Positions 52,982 to 62,851 of a stretch of 64,000 nucleotides of DNA are shown here, piece by piece. The DNA lies in contig MAAN01000009.1 in the NCBI GenBank assembly GCA_002163135.1, positions 1-64,000 of the forward strand, read 5' to 3'. The notes below the pieces were generated by a model that was given only the letters and a program-made list of their open reading frames with translations, was not told where the DNA came from and did no database searches. The DNA comes from Alphaproteobacteria bacterium 46_93_T64. GTDB lineage: Bacteria; Pseudomonadota; Alphaproteobacteria; Sneathiellales; Sneathiellaceae. Made by a program: the position numbers and the translations under genes. Each line of letters opens with the position of its first letter. The stretch's first letter is position 1.

Positions 52982-54544
52982 TTAATTCGAATGCTGCAAC
53001 CGTCGTTTTTCAAGAAAAGTGAGAGAAGTTTCCAGCTTTTCTAGAGACTTAGTCGCGACAATGGAGCCATTATCTCTGGCCTTTGCCCACCATTGATATG
53101 CCTTCACCCGATCGATCGGAACGGCGTAACCTTCAAAGAACATTTTACCCAATTGATATTGAGCCTCCGCATTTCCTTCTTGTGCCAACGGAGCCCAAAC
53201 ACTCAATGCCTGCTGATATTCTTCTACAGCAAATGATAGGCTGGCCATTTCAAGACGCTCGGGCACAGACAATCCACTTCCCGGTACAACATGGACACTT
53301 TCCACAGATTTTACTTGCGTCACTTGAATGGTGGATACTGGTTTAGGGGCGATTACCGCAGCAGTTGTTCCCACAACGGCTGTTGTTTTTGCAACCTCCA
53401 CAGCTTCACTTTTCTCTTCGTCATCTCCCATGACAAGAGATTTCAAGGCACTAAAGAAGCCTTTGCTCTCTTCTGGCTCAGGATTTTCCACTTTTTCAGA
53501 TATTGCGACAGGTTCGGCGACAGGTTCGGCTTCCTGCTCTATTTGCTTCAATTCTGGAGTTGTTTTTTCAGATTGCTCAGCTGTCTTCGTGATCGTTACG
53601 ACATTTGGTTTTTCCGCAACAACTGGTTCAGGTTTCGGCGTTGCTGCCGGCATAGTTTTACTTGCCGTGCTAAATGCTGTTGGAACACCACTTTTTTCTG
53701 TTTTATCTGTTTCCAAATTATTTGCACTAGTCGCAAAGGGATCAAAATTTTTCGCAGCCTGTTCAGGCTCTACTATTTTCCCAGGAGAAGCTGGCACCAT
53801 CGTTTTTTCAGGAGTAGCAGCAGTTTGAACAATTACTGGTTCAATTATTTTCTCGGGCGCTGGTTTTGCTTGAACGATTTCTGGTTCGGCTTTTTTCGCT
53901 GGCTCCTGTGCCGTCTGAACAACCGGGGTCGTTTTTTCAGTGATCGGTGCCGGCTTGGGATCCGCCGCTACAGATTGTTGTTCAATAGCGACATCTTCTT
54001 TAATGTCCGGGTTACCCGCGACCAAGATCGACACTTTATTGAGAGCCTGCTCATGGCCTGCTTTTGCGGCTAAATTGTACCAAGCGAGGGCCTTTGTCGT
54101 GCTTTTTTCAATACCTTTGCCATGCTCATACATGATGCCAAGATTATACTGAGCAATTGTATGACCATTCCGGGCAGCTTTAGTAAACCATTCAGCTGCT
54201 TTTACATAATCTTGAGGAACTCCTTGCCCACGTAGATACATGGACGCAACATTTGCTTGCGCACGGTCAAAGCCCATTGCTGCAGCACGCTTATACCAGT
54301 GCATCGCCTTCGCAAAATCTTGATCGACACCTAGACCGCGACGATAAATATGCCCGACATTACGCATCGCAGCTGGATCGTTATCCTTCGCAAGCTCTTT
54401 CCATTCTAGAAGGGCTTTGTTGTAGTCGCCGATTTCATAGGCTTTTACAGCATCATTGAAATCAGCATAGCCAATTCCTATAATGGAAAGCGAAAGAACA
54501 ACACCAATACCAGTTCCCGCCAAAATATTTTTCAGTTTCAACAT
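52982..54544 (-). CDS. Sel1-repeat periplasmic protein
   Basis: A 520-residue protein. A signal-like hydrophobic N terminus (LAGTGIGVVLSLSIIGIGYA) precedes four Sel1/TPR-like repeats (YNKALLEWKELAKDNDPAAM, KAMHWYKRAAAMGFDRAQ, KAAEWFTKAARNGHTIAQ, KALAWYNLAAKAGHEQAL). About 270 residues of Pro/Ala/Glu/Lys-rich disordered linker follow, then two further Sel1 repeats (ALSVWAPLAQEGNAEAQY, KAYQWWAKARDNGSIVAT). Such proteins are scaffold or regulatory factors in the envelope. ATG 54544 was chosen over an upstream TTG. Confidence 0.88.
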   Translation of the reverse strand: MLKLKNILAGTGIGVVLSLSIIGIGYADFNDAVKAYEIGDYNKALLEWKELAKDNDPAAMRNVGHIYRRGLGVDQDFAKAMHWYKRAAAMGFDRAQANVASMYLRGQGVPQDYVKAAEWFTKAARNGHTIAQYNLGIMYEHGKGIEKSTTKALAWYNLAAKAGHEQALNKVSILVAGNPDIKEDVAIEQQSVAADPKPAPITEKTTPVVQTAQEPAKKAEPEIVQAKPAPEKIIEPVIVQTAATPEKTMVPASPGKIVEPEQAAKNFDPFATSANNLETDKTEKSGVPTAFSTASKTMPAATPKPEPVVAEKPNVVTITKTAEQSEKTTPELKQIEQEAEPVAEPVAISEKVENPEPEESKGFFSALKSLVMGDDEEKSEAVEVAKTTAVVGTTAAVIAPKPVSTIQVTQVKSVESVHVVPGSGLSVPERLEMASLSFAVEEYQQALSVWAPLAQEGNAEAQYQLGKMFFEGYAVPIDRVKAYQWWAKARDNGSIVATKSLEKLETSLTFLEKRRLQHSN

Positions 54545-54628
54545 ATAATCCGTCAGCAATTGAGTATTTCCCAGAAACCCTTTGTATTAGAAATCTGGGG
54601 GAAAATACAGAGCTATTGCTTAAAAGTA

Positions 54629-55108
54629 CTAAGACATAATTTGCCAGGATCCGTCATCTTGTCGGCAGGCAGTCCCATAACCTTCTTCCAACCGACCATC
54701 GACTTCTATTGTTTGACGAAATTCACGACAATATCGACCTTGGGTATTTTCACCATCCCGCACAGCAGTGACGGTTCCGGAATTTCCACTATCTGGATTA
54801 TTCCACGTTATAGTTTCGCCCAAGGGCGCAGTAGTTGCCTGCTTTTCTGCACTGTCGATAGCTGCCCTGTCTGCTTTATCCAGTGACTTACCAACTTCAC
54901 TACCAATCATAGCGCCAACCAGCGTACCAACGGCAACGGCTGCCAGCTGTCCACTACCTTTACCAAAAACAGAACCGAGCAAAGCACCACCAATACCACC
55001 TAATACGGCTCCGCCAGTTTGCTTGCTAGGGCCTTCGTTTGATGAACAACCGCTGAGGGCCAGCATAATCACTACCAATCCAGCTAAGAGATTTTTGCTG
55101 AGTGTCAT
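54629..55108 (-). CDS. Glycine-zipper outer-membrane lipoprotein (17 kDa antigen family)
   Basis: A 159-residue lipoprotein. The signal peptide ends in a lipobox, LALSGC. A glycine-zipper (GGAVLGGIGGALLGSVFGKG and VGTLVGAMIGSEVG) is followed by the surface-antigen C-terminal domain with CREFRQTIEVDGR and YGTACRQDDGSWQI, whose two Cys could pair. Similar to the rickettsial 17 kDa surface antigen group. GGAGGTG precedes the ATG at 55108. Confidence 0.92.
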   Translation of the reverse strand: MTLSKNLLAGLVVIMLALSGCSSNEGPSKQTGGAVLGGIGGALLGSVFGKGSGQLAAVAVGTLVGAMIGSEVGKSLDKADRAAIDSAEKQATTAPLGETITWNNPDSGNSGTVTAVRDGENTQGRYCREFRQTIEVDGRLEEGYGTACRQDDGSWQIMS

Positions 55109-55300
55109 CGTAATTCACCTCCAAAAAATAAAGTTTCCAATTCAACCGGAAACCAATTCTATATCCAAAACTCGTTACCTGCATTTTTTTTCACAGGATT
55201 ACGGCTTCATTAAGACAATTGGTCGACAGATAGCCGGGACGCCATTACATTGTCGATATCTATTAATATAGTGCTTTTCTTTACAGTGGAATGGACAAAA

Positions 55301-55888
55301 ACTGTGACACAGCTAACTGATTTAATTGACGAGTTCAATTCATGGCTTTCCGAAGCTGAAAAATCTGAGCCAAACGATGCAAACGCAATGTCATTAGCGA
55401 CAGTAAATGCGGATGGGGAGCCTTCTGTACGAATGGTGCTTCTTAAAGGCGTAGATGATCAGGGCTTTGTTTTTTATACTAATTTTGAAAGTCAAAAAGG
55501 TCAGGAAATTCTTGAAACTCGAAAAGCAGCCCTATGTTTTCATTGGAAAAGTCTGAGACGTTGCGTCCGCATAAATGGTGATATAGAAATCGTTAGTGAC
55601 GTTGAAGCAGATGCTTATTTTGAGAGCCGCGCTCGAGATAGCCGGATTGGCGCCTGGGCCAGTCAACAATCAAGACCCATGGAAGGTCGGTTCTCATTAG
55701 AGGCCGCGGTTGCTAAATATACAGCTAAATATGCCGTTGGAAAGATCCCTCGCCCGCCTCATTGGTCAGGGTTTCGAATTAAACCAACCCGTATGGAATT
55801 TTGGCAAGACAAACCATTTCGGCTCCATGAAAGACGGCAGTTTACATTAACCGAGGATGGCTGGACAAAATCTGTCCTGTATCCATAA
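55301..55888 (+). CDS. pdxH: Pyridoxamine 5'-phosphate oxidase
   Basis: A 195-residue FMN enzyme making pyridoxal 5'-phosphate. [23 protein letters not shown], then [31 protein letters not shown] and the C-terminal [20 protein letters not shown] with HERRQF are standard. The start is not certain: I prefer GTG 55301 with GGAC eight bases before; other possible starts are GTG 55286 and TTG 55250, both lacking ribosome sites. Confidence 0.93.
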   Translation, partial: TVTQLTDLIDEFNSWLSEAEKSEPNDANAMSLATVNADGEPSVRMVLLKGVDDQGFVFYTNFESQKGQEILETRKAALCFHWKSLRRCVRINGDIEIVSDVEADAYFESRARDSRIGAWASQQSRPMEGRFSLEAAVAKYTAKYAVGKIPRPPHWSGFRIKPTRMEFWQDKPFRLHERRQFTLTEDGWTKSVLYP

Positions 55889-55901
55889 GCACTGTACATC
55901 G

Positions 55902-56828
55902 ATGATAGGCAACCCAAAAAAAAGCGAATTAACAGCGTCGCAACGCGAAGGTTTGATGAGAGCCGCGACATATTGTGCGGTTTTGACAGCGACGGTACTC
56001 ATCTTCATTAAGGGCTGGGCCTATCTTGCAACAGACTCAGTTTCTATCCTGTCTACTTTTGTGGACTCGCTACTGGATTTAGGGGCATCCTTAGTGAACT
56101 TACTCGCTGTTCGGCAGGCTTTGGTTCCCCCAGATGACGACCATCGGTTTGGACACGGAAAAGCAGAAGCTCTAGCTGGCCTTCTTCAATCCGCTTTTAT
56201 CGTTGGTTCTGCCTTGTTTCTGGTATTGCAAGCAACAGAACGACTAGCAAATCCAGAACCAGTTCATGAAAGCGGTATTGGTATAATTGTCATGGGCATT
56301 TCAATTGCCCTCACACTGATGTTAGTTAGTTTTCAGCGCTACGTGATCAAGCGATCACAGTCTGTTGCAATTTCTGCAGATTCGCTTCATTACACAGGCG
56401 ATATACTGGTAAATGTAAGCGTAATCGTGGCCCTTATCCTTGCTGATCAATTAGGCTGGATAATGGCAGATGCTCTATTTGCAATCGGAATTGCTGGATA
56501 TATTTCTTATAACGCGTGGTCGATAGTTCGTCTTTCTTTTGCAGATCTTATGGACGAAGAATTGCCCGATGAAGAGCGAGACAAGATAATAGAACTTGTC
56601 ACAAACCATCCAGATGTTTTGGGGGTGCATGATTTGCGGACGAGGCGCTCTGGACAAAAAGTTTTCATCCAGATGCATCTAGATCTAATGCCCGATTTAA
56701 ATCTTGCCGAAGCGCACATCATATCTGAGGCTGTAGAGGCGAGTATTTTGGCAAGTTATCCGGATGCGGAAGCACTTATCCACCAAGACCCCGCCCCCCA
56801 AGAACTCGTCGATAAAATTCAAAATTGA
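55902..56828 (+). CDS. Cation diffusion facilitator (FieF-like)
   Basis: A 308-residue divalent cation/proton antiporter with six transmembrane helices. The metal-site motifs are SVSILSTFVDSLLDLGASLVN (with Asp-x3-Asp) and DDHRFGHGKAEALAGL. The second Asp/His site appears in SADSLHYTGDILVN; the C-terminal cytoplasmic domain includes VLGVHDLRTRRSGQKVFIQMHL. FieF/YiiP exports Zn(II) and Fe(II). ATG 55902 is chosen. Confidence 0.94.
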   Translation: MIGNPKKSELTASQREGLMRAATYCAVLTATVLIFIKGWAYLATDSVSILSTFVDSLLDLGASLVNLLAVRQALVPPDDDHRFGHGKAEALAGLLQSAFIVGSALFLVLQATERLANPEPVHESGIGIIVMGISIALTLMLVSFQRYVIKRSQSVAISADSLHYTGDILVNVSVIVALILADQLGWIMADALFAIGIAGYISYNAWSIVRLSFADLMDEELPDEERDKIIELVTNHPDVLGVHDLRTRRSGQKVFIQMHLDLMPDLNLAEAHIISEAVEASILASYPDAEALIHQDPAPQELVDKIQN

Positions 56829-56837
56829 GATCCTTTA

Positions 56838-58427
56838 ATGATTAAATCTGATCTTGCCTCTCAACACAGAGAGCATGAGTGCATAATCCACTTTTTCAGC
56901 ACCACTCCTTCGTTATGGGACAGCGATGAGACTCTAATTGAGGATGTTCAGCAAATAGAGACCCACGGAGCCACTGTCCTTCTTGGTCATGACCATGCGA
57001 TAAAGATTAAGAAGCCGGTGCTGTTTGATCATATGGACTATAGCACCTCAGAGAAGCGTCGCGACTTTTGCAACCGAGAGGTTGATCTAAATAGGCGGAC
57101 GGCACCTGAACTTTATTTGGGTGTGTTTGCCATTTATAAACAAAGCAATGCTGAATTTTCACTCAACGGCACTGACAAGCCCGTTGACTATTTTATCAAA
57201 ATGCAACGATTTGCAGATGGAAACCGACTGGACAATGTATCAAGCCGCGAAGGCCTGTCGGCCCTTCTGTGCGAACAGCTTTGCAACGCCGTTGTGAATT
57301 TTCATAAAAACCTACCCTCAATAGAAAACGGCGCGTCTATTCCTGACTTTCATTCAGTAATTGATCAGAATTTCCTGCAACTGGATGATTATTGCCCAGA
57401 CCTGTTTCGTCAAAAGGACGTTTCAGAGTATCGGAGAAACTTGCATGCCGTTTTTGATACCCTGAAACCCGTAGAACACAAACGACTGAAGGAAGGCTGG
57501 ATAAGAGCGGGTCATGGCGATCTGCATTTACAAAACATCTGCTTGTTTGATGGAAAACCTCTTCTTTTCGATGCGATCGAATATGAAGATGATTTTGTAG
57601 TTGGTGACGTTTTTTATGATTTGTGTTTTTTATTGATGGATCTTTGGCATCGCAACCAAAAGCAAGCTGCGAACCAAATTTTCAACCAATACATTCATAA
57701 AATGGGATGGACTACAGCTGACAATAATTTGGATATTTTATTACTTTTACCGTTCTTTATGACTATGCGGGCTGGCATCAGAACGCATGTTGCGGCAAGC
57801 AGATACCTTCAATCCGACGACGGCACGGCAAAAGATCTTTTTGCAAACGAGGCGAGATTGCTTCTGAATTCAAGCCTCTTGTACCTCAAAAAAACTGAAC
57901 CGCAAATCGTAGCTATAGGCGGCTTTTCAGGAAGCGGAAAATCTACACTTGCCGCAAATCTTGCGTCACATGTTGGCTCCGCTCCCGGCGCACTGCACAT
58001 TCGTAGTGACGTGGTGAGGCGCATGCTTATCGGTTGGGATGATTATTCACCAATGCCTCAATCAGCCTACACTACAGCGCAGTCTCAAGCCGTTTACGCA
58101 CATATGCAAGTGCTTGCGAGAAGGGCTATGATTGCTGGCCATTCTGTAATTCTAGATGCTGTTCTAGATCGGCGCCAAGACCGCCAAGAGTTCGAAAAAA
58201 TTGCTCAGGATCTCGACGTCCCATTTAAAGGAATTTGGCTAAAGGTTGACAAAAACGTGATGGCAGAACGCATTGAAGGGCGCACACGCGATGCTTCTGA
58301 TGCAACAGTTGAAGTTATGCTTGCCCAGATCCAACGACAGATAGAAGCCGTTACTGACTGGATGACACTAGAAGCGCATGGTTCAGAAATAGAGATTACA
58401 CAAGAAGCTCTTTTACTTCTTAGGTGA
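56838..58427 (+). CDS. Bifunctional aminoglycoside phosphotransferase-like / P-loop kinase
   Basis: A 529-residue fusion. The N-terminal 330 residues are a protein-kinase-like APH domain with RAGHGDLHLQNICLFDGKPLLFDAIEY, the Brenner catalytic motif and metal site. The C-terminal 180 are a small-molecule kinase of the AAA_33 type with Walker A GGFSGSGKSTLAANLA. Such fusions are common in proteobacteria but their substrate is unknown. Ten bases follow the CDF gene, so cotranscription is likely. Confidence 0.88.
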   Translation: MIKSDLASQHREHECIIHFFSTTPSLWDSDETLIEDVQQIETHGATVLLGHDHAIKIKKPVLFDHMDYSTSEKRRDFCNREVDLNRRTAPELYLGVFAIYKQSNAEFSLNGTDKPVDYFIKMQRFADGNRLDNVSSREGLSALLCEQLCNAVVNFHKNLPSIENGASIPDFHSVIDQNFLQLDDYCPDLFRQKDVSEYRRNLHAVFDTLKPVEHKRLKEGWIRAGHGDLHLQNICLFDGKPLLFDAIEYEDDFVVGDVFYDLCFLLMDLWHRNQKQAANQIFNQYIHKMGWTTADNNLDILLLLPFFMTMRAGIRTHVAASRYLQSDDGTAKDLFANEARLLLNSSLLYLKKTEPQIVAIGGFSGSGKSTLAANLASHVGSAPGALHIRSDVVRRMLIGWDDYSPMPQSAYTTAQSQAVYAHMQVLARRAMIAGHSVILDAVLDRRQDRQEFEKIAQDLDVPFKGIWLKVDKNVMAERIEGRTRDASDATVEVMLAQIQRQIEAVTDWMTLEAHGSEIEITQEALLLLR

Positions 58428-58498
58428 AAGTAAAAATAAAACTGTTCTAGCCGATCACTACGCACTATATTCTTAATAGCTTAAAGAGTGAGGTCTGC

Positions 58499-59380
58499 AT
58501 GTCAATAAAAGCAATACTTGTTCCCGTATATGGCTCCGATACCGGATGTGATTCCTCCGCACTTAATAGTGCTCTAACATTCAGCGAACGATTTTCCGGC
58601 CATGTCGATGCCCTCCATGTTAAAAGAGATCCACGCGCTGCGGCCTCTTTCGTTGGGGAGGGAATGACCACATCGATGATTGAAAGCGTCATTGATATGG
58701 CGGAAAAAGACGGTCAACGCCGTGAAAAGTCGGCAGCTTTACTATTCAACGAATTGTGCTCATCGCATGGAACAGTGATTGCGGGTGATGAAAAAATTTC
58801 AGCTTCAACCGCCTCAACAGCGCGCTTCATTATGCGCTCCGGAAATCAGGAAGATTTACTCCCGGAGTATGGTCGAATGTTTGATGTTATTGTTGTTTGC
58901 AAAAAAACAAAAGAACGCAGCTCCGACAATGACCATGTTATAAATTCTGCCATTCTAGAAACAGGTTGCCCTGTTCTTGTGGTAAATGATGCTCTTGATC
59001 CTGAATATGGAAAACGTGTTGCTGTGATATGGAATGGTTCAGTAGAATCAAGCAGGGCTATTACACTGGCACTTCCTGTCCTAAAAAATGCAGACGAAGT
59101 ATCGCTCATCTGTGCGATTGATGATTTAAGCGAAGAAATTAGCCCCGACGAGGCTATCCGATATCTTTCAATGCATGGTATCGAGGCCAAGAGCTGTCTT
59201 ATCCACGGCACAAGTGGCCGCACAACAGCGACGGCGCTTCTTGAAGAGGCCGATAAATTCAACGCTGACTTCCTCGTGATGGGTGCGTATACAAAAGGCC
59301 GATTGCGTCGCTTACTATTTGGGGCAGTAACGGGTGAAATGCTAAACAAATGCGCCCTGCCAATCTTGATGGCACATTGA
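58499..59380 (+). CDS. Universal stress protein, tandem-domain type
   Basis: A 293-residue protein with two UspA-like halves. The first starts KAILVPVYGSDTGCD. The second has VAVIWNGSVESSRAITLALPV and ends with DFLVMGAYTKGRLRRLLFGA, close to the ATP-binding Gly-x2-Gly-x9-Gly pattern. GAGG lies upstream of ATG 58499. The general role is stress endurance. Confidence 0.9.
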   Translation: MSIKAILVPVYGSDTGCDSSALNSALTFSERFSGHVDALHVKRDPRAAASFVGEGMTTSMIESVIDMAEKDGQRREKSAALLFNELCSSHGTVIAGDEKISASTASTARFIMRSGNQEDLLPEYGRMFDVIVVCKKTKERSSDNDHVINSAILETGCPVLVVNDALDPEYGKRVAVIWNGSVESSRAITLALPVLKNADEVSLICAIDDLSEEISPDEAIRYLSMHGIEAKSCLIHGTSGRTTATALLEEADKFNADFLVMGAYTKGRLRRLLFGAVTGEMLNKCALPILMAH

Positions 59381-59565
59381 GTTGTCATAACCCCGAATAA
59401 ACTTGTTAATAACCAACCTTCTGAGTATTGAAACAGTTGATGCGACCTTTTGTCCCTTGCCAAGCGAGTGGGTAATTCGTTATTCAAAGTTTACAAATCA
59501 TTTATGATTAACTGCTAATACAAAAATACCCTAAAAGCTAGAAAAGGATATTGAAGGCTATGACA

Positions 59566-60777
59566 ATGAACTATGACAAAGTGTTCGAGCAAGCCATTCA
59601 AAACCTAAAAACAGAAAATCGTTATCGCATCTTTACTGAACTCGGCCGGCAAGCGGGTAACTTTCCACGCGCGACAAAACATTCCAATGACGGCGTTTCA
59701 GAAATAGTGATTTGGTGTTCAAACGATTATCTGGGGATGGGTCAAAATCCCAAAGTCTTGTCAGCCATGAAAGATGCCGTGGATCGCTTCGGCGCAGGCG
59801 CGGGCGGGACACGTAATATTTCTGGTAACACTCATATGATTTGTGAACTTGAACGCGAGCTGGCTGATCTGCACGGTAAAGAGAGTGCGCTTGTTTTTAC
59901 TTCAGGCTTTGTCTCTAACGATGCAACGATTAGCACTCTTGGCAAGTTGATGCCCGGCGCAATTATTCTATCCGACGAGCTAAATCATGCATCAATGATT
60001 GATGGTGTACGGCATTCTGGCTGTGAAAAGGTTATTTTTAAACATAACGATGTTAAGGATCTTGAAGAGAAACTTCAGAAAATTGATCCGGATCGCCCAA
60101 AAATTATTGTGTTTGAATCTGTCTACTCCATGGATGGCGATATTTCCCCAATGAAAGAAATTTGTGATTTAGCGGACAAGTACAATGCAATGACATATCT
60201 GGACGAAGTCCATGCCGTCGGCCTCTACGGTCCACGTGGCGGCGGTATTGCCGAGCGAGAAGGTCTTATGGACCGCATTGATATTATGGAAGGTACACTT
60301 GGTAAGGCCTTTGGTGTTGTAGGTGGCTTTATTACTTCGTCAGCAAATATTGTTGATTCAATTCGCTCGTACGCATCTGGCTTCATATTTACGACAACCT
60401 TGCCTCCAGTTGTAGGCGCTGGGGCCCTTGCCAGCGTTAAATACCTAAAAAACAGTCAAAAAGAGCGTAGGGCTCATCAAGAACGAGCGGCAACGTTAAA
60501 GCGGTTGCTTGAAGAGGCGGGATTGCCTGTGATTAAAACACCAACCCATATCGTCCCTGTTATGGTGTATGATGCAGCTCTTTGCAAACAAGCAAGCGAC
60601 ATGCTTTTAGATGATTACGGAATTTATATCCAACCGATTAATTACCCAACTGTACCACGCGGAGAAGAGCGCCTACGCATCACGCCATCACCGTTACATG
60701 ATGATAACATGATGGCAGCCTTGGTCAGCGCGCTTAAGGAAGTGTGGGGTCGTCTAGGGCTGCGTCAAGCTGCCTGA
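59566..60777 (+). CDS. hemA: 5-aminolevulinate synthase (C4 pathway)
   Basis: A 403-residue PLP enzyme condensing glycine and succinyl-CoA, the first step of heme synthesis in alphaproteobacteria. [51 protein letters not shown] and the PLP lysine in [13 protein letters not shown] are all typical. ATG 59566 follows GAAGG at nine bases, and the start MNYDKVF fits the family; ATG 59560 and TTG 59551 are alternatives. Confidence 0.96.
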   Translation: MNYDKVFEQAIQNLKTENRYRIFTELGRQAGNFPRATKHSNDGVSEIVIWCSNDYLGMGQNPKVLSAMKDAVDRFGAGAGGTRNISGNTHMICELERELADLHGKESALVFTSGFVSNDATISTLGKLMPGAIILSDELNHASMIDGVRHSGCEKVIFKHNDVKDLEEKLQKIDPDRPKIIVFESVYSMDGDISPMKEICDLADKYNAMTYLDEVHAVGLYGPRGGGIAEREGLMDRIDIMEGTLGKAFGVVGGFITSSANIVDSIRSYASGFIFTTTLPPVVGAGALASVKYLKNSQKERRAHQERAATLKRLLEEAGLPVIKTPTHIVPVMVYDAALCKQASDMLLDDYGIYIQPINYPTVPRGEERLRITPSPLHDDNMMAALVSALKEVWGRLGLRQAA

Positions 60778-60799
60778 AACAGAATGAAAACGGATTGAG

Positions 60800-60835
60800 A
60801 AGATAAAAGCTGCGATCACTCGCAGCTTTTATCTT
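60800..60835. terminator. Bidirectional terminator between hemA and the enoyl-CoA hydratase gene
   Basis: Perfect 15-bp stem AAGATAAAAGCTGCG / CGCAGCTTTTATCTT with a 6-base loop, between converging genes. Confidence 0.93.
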
Positions 60836-60838
60836 CCT

Positions 60839-61636
60839 CTATTTTCCTTTAAAGACGGGTTTTCGTTTTTCACCAAATGCGGTAATCCCCTCCACCCAGT
60901 CATCGGTTCGAGAGCACGCTGCGAAGCTTTCAGCTTCCATTGCCAGTTGCTCTTCCATGCTGTTCGTTAGGGACGCATGCATCAATTTTTTTGTGCGGCC
61001 AATGGCAACGGTCGGACCATTGGCGAGACGTGTTGCAAGCTTGACTGTTTCGGCTTCAAGATCTGCATCTGGAACGACATAGTTGATCAACCCAAGTCGA
61101 TGAGCTTCTTGCGCATCAAAGCGATCCCCCAACATAGCAATTTCCATCGCTTTTTTAAGACCAACCATTCTTGGCAATGAATAAGTGCCCGAGCCATCTG
61201 GCGTAGTGGCGATACCGATGTATGCCAACGTATAGAATGAGCTTTCAGCAGCTATTACCATGTCACATGCCATCGCGAGCGATAGACCAAATCCTGCAGC
61301 AGCTCCGCGTACACTTGCGATAATTGGTTTTTGCATTCGGCGCATTGTGAACATGGTTGGATGTAAACCGTGAATTCGATTTTCAAAATTTTTGGCACGC
61401 TCGTCTGGTGACTGCTTCGCAATTTCACCAAATGAAATCACATCTCCCCCAGCCATGAAATGATCGCCAGCACCATTGATCACAACACAGCGGATGCTAT
61501 CATCTGTTTCAATATCAACAACTGCATCAAACAGTTTCTGACGCATATCGATGGAGAGTGCATTTCGACTCTCCGGTCGGTTCATTGTGAGGGTTGCAAT
61601 GCCCCCTTCTTTTTTGACGAGCAAATGATCAGACAT
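60839..61636 (-). CDS. Enoyl-CoA hydratase/isomerase family protein
   Basis: A 265-residue crotonase-fold enzyme. The oxyanion-hole motifs are GDHFMAGGDVISFGE and AAGFGLSLAMACDMVIAAE. At the second catalytic position IGIATTPDGSGTYSLPRMVG has Asp in place of the usual Glu pair, as in PaaG-type isomerases, so isomerase activity is more probable than hydratase. Substrate unknown. Confidence 0.92.
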   Translation of the reverse strand: MSDHLLVKKEGGIATLTMNRPESRNALSIDMRQKLFDAVVDIETDDSIRCVVINGAGDHFMAGGDVISFGEIAKQSPDERAKNFENRIHGLHPTMFTMRRMQKPIIASVRGAAAGFGLSLAMACDMVIAAESSFYTLAYIGIATTPDGSGTYSLPRMVGLKKAMEIAMLGDRFDAQEAHRLGLINYVVPDADLEAETVKLATRLANGPTVAIGRTKKLMHASLTNSMEEQLAMEAESFAACSRTDDWVEGITAFGEKRKPVFKGK

Positions 61637-61687
61637 TTTTATCTCCCTATTTATTATTTTTATTTCGGAATCATAATGTAATGTTTT

Positions 61688-62749
61688 TTACGCAACCGCG
61701 GTATCAACATTTTCTGTAAGCTGGAAACGCCAAACTCCATCGTCTCCGACTTGCCTCACCAGCTCGCCAGACTCCACAAGATAATGACAATGCGCAAGTC
61801 CTTCTGATATGGCCAATCGCTGGTCATTTTCATTAAGTTCGCGGTCGAATAGAACTGGTAACAATTCAAATGCCGTCTTTGGCGCATCGCACGCACTTTT
61901 CAGACGCATCAACCGTTCTTTATGGTGATCTTCATAGTAGGATAATTGATTATGTAGACCTATAAAGACATCATTATGGGCTGGCAGTACAAGAGTGTCC
62001 TCAGGAAGTTCCGATAAACGAGAGATTGAATCTAAGAACTTGTGCAACGGATTTCCCATAGGCTCGGATGGGTAAACACCGATATGCGGTGTGATCCTCG
62101 GCAATACCTGATCACCTGATATTAAAATGTCTTTCTCTTCACAATAGAGGCAGGCATGCTCAGGCGAATGCCCCCGGCCAATAAGTATCTTCCATTCATT
62201 TTCGCCAACTTTTAAGGTCTGCCCGTCTTCAAGACTTTCGACACTCTCTGGCAAATTATAAACGGATTTTCGAAGAAAATTAAAGCCACCTTTACGAACC
62301 TTTTCCAGCATTGTTTCGGTAAAGCCGACTTTTTTGTTAAACTTGATTACATGATCAGGCACAGAATCATCTGCTTCGAGATACAACATCCGACCGAATG
62401 TCCATTCTCCCATTGTCATGGTAAGCGGGATATCCCACTTTTCAGTAACCCATCCAGCCAATCCCATATGATCAGGGTGAAAATGCGTGCAAATCAGTCT
62501 TGTTACAGGCTTTCCTTTAAGGTGTTTTTCAAAAATATCCGCCCAAAGGTTTTTAATTGTGTCTGAGTTAAAACCAGCATCCACCATCGTCCAACCATCG
62601 TCTTCTTCGAGCAGATACAGATTTATGAAATCCAGCCCTTTAAACGGAATTGGCATTCGAACCCAATAAATCCCTTCGGCAACTTTCAGCAACTCACCGT
62701 CTTCGGGGCGTGTGCCCAGAGGATATGTCATTTCTTGTTTTTTATTCAT
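61688..62749 (-). CDS. MBL-fold metallo-hydrolase
   Basis: A 353-residue metallo-beta-lactamase-fold hydrolase. The zinc motif CTHFHPDHMGLAGW is intact, followed by GRGHSPEHACLY, ISGDQVLPRITPHIG and VLPAHNDVF. Similar proteins are often located with acyl-CoA metabolism genes, as here, and may hydrolyse a thioester. ATG 62749 follows AGGA. Confidence 0.92.
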   Translation of the reverse strand: MNKKQEMTYPLGTRPEDGELLKVAEGIYWVRMPIPFKGLDFINLYLLEEDDGWTMVDAGFNSDTIKNLWADIFEKHLKGKPVTRLICTHFHPDHMGLAGWVTEKWDIPLTMTMGEWTFGRMLYLEADDSVPDHVIKFNKKVGFTETMLEKVRKGGFNFLRKSVYNLPESVESLEDGQTLKVGENEWKILIGRGHSPEHACLYCEEKDILISGDQVLPRITPHIGVYPSEPMGNPLHKFLDSISRLSELPEDTLVLPAHNDVFIGLHNQLSYYEDHHKERLMRLKSACDAPKTAFELLPVLFDRELNENDQRLAISEGLAHCHYLVESGELVRQVGDDGVWRFQLTENVDTAVA

Positions 62750-62851
62750 TATTTTTCCTGACATGAACAACTATGGCGGCAGAAACCGCCATAGTTTTTA
62801 GTATCTTAATATTAATGCAGTTTACGTAAACGTCAACTTAACTGCTATTGA

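Noticed and set aside
53291-54073. Long open frame (260 codons) on the plus strand opposite the Sel1-repeat gene
   Set aside because: Translation is Phe/Arg/Cys-rich low complexity, caused by the Glu/Lys/Pro-rich linker on the other strand.
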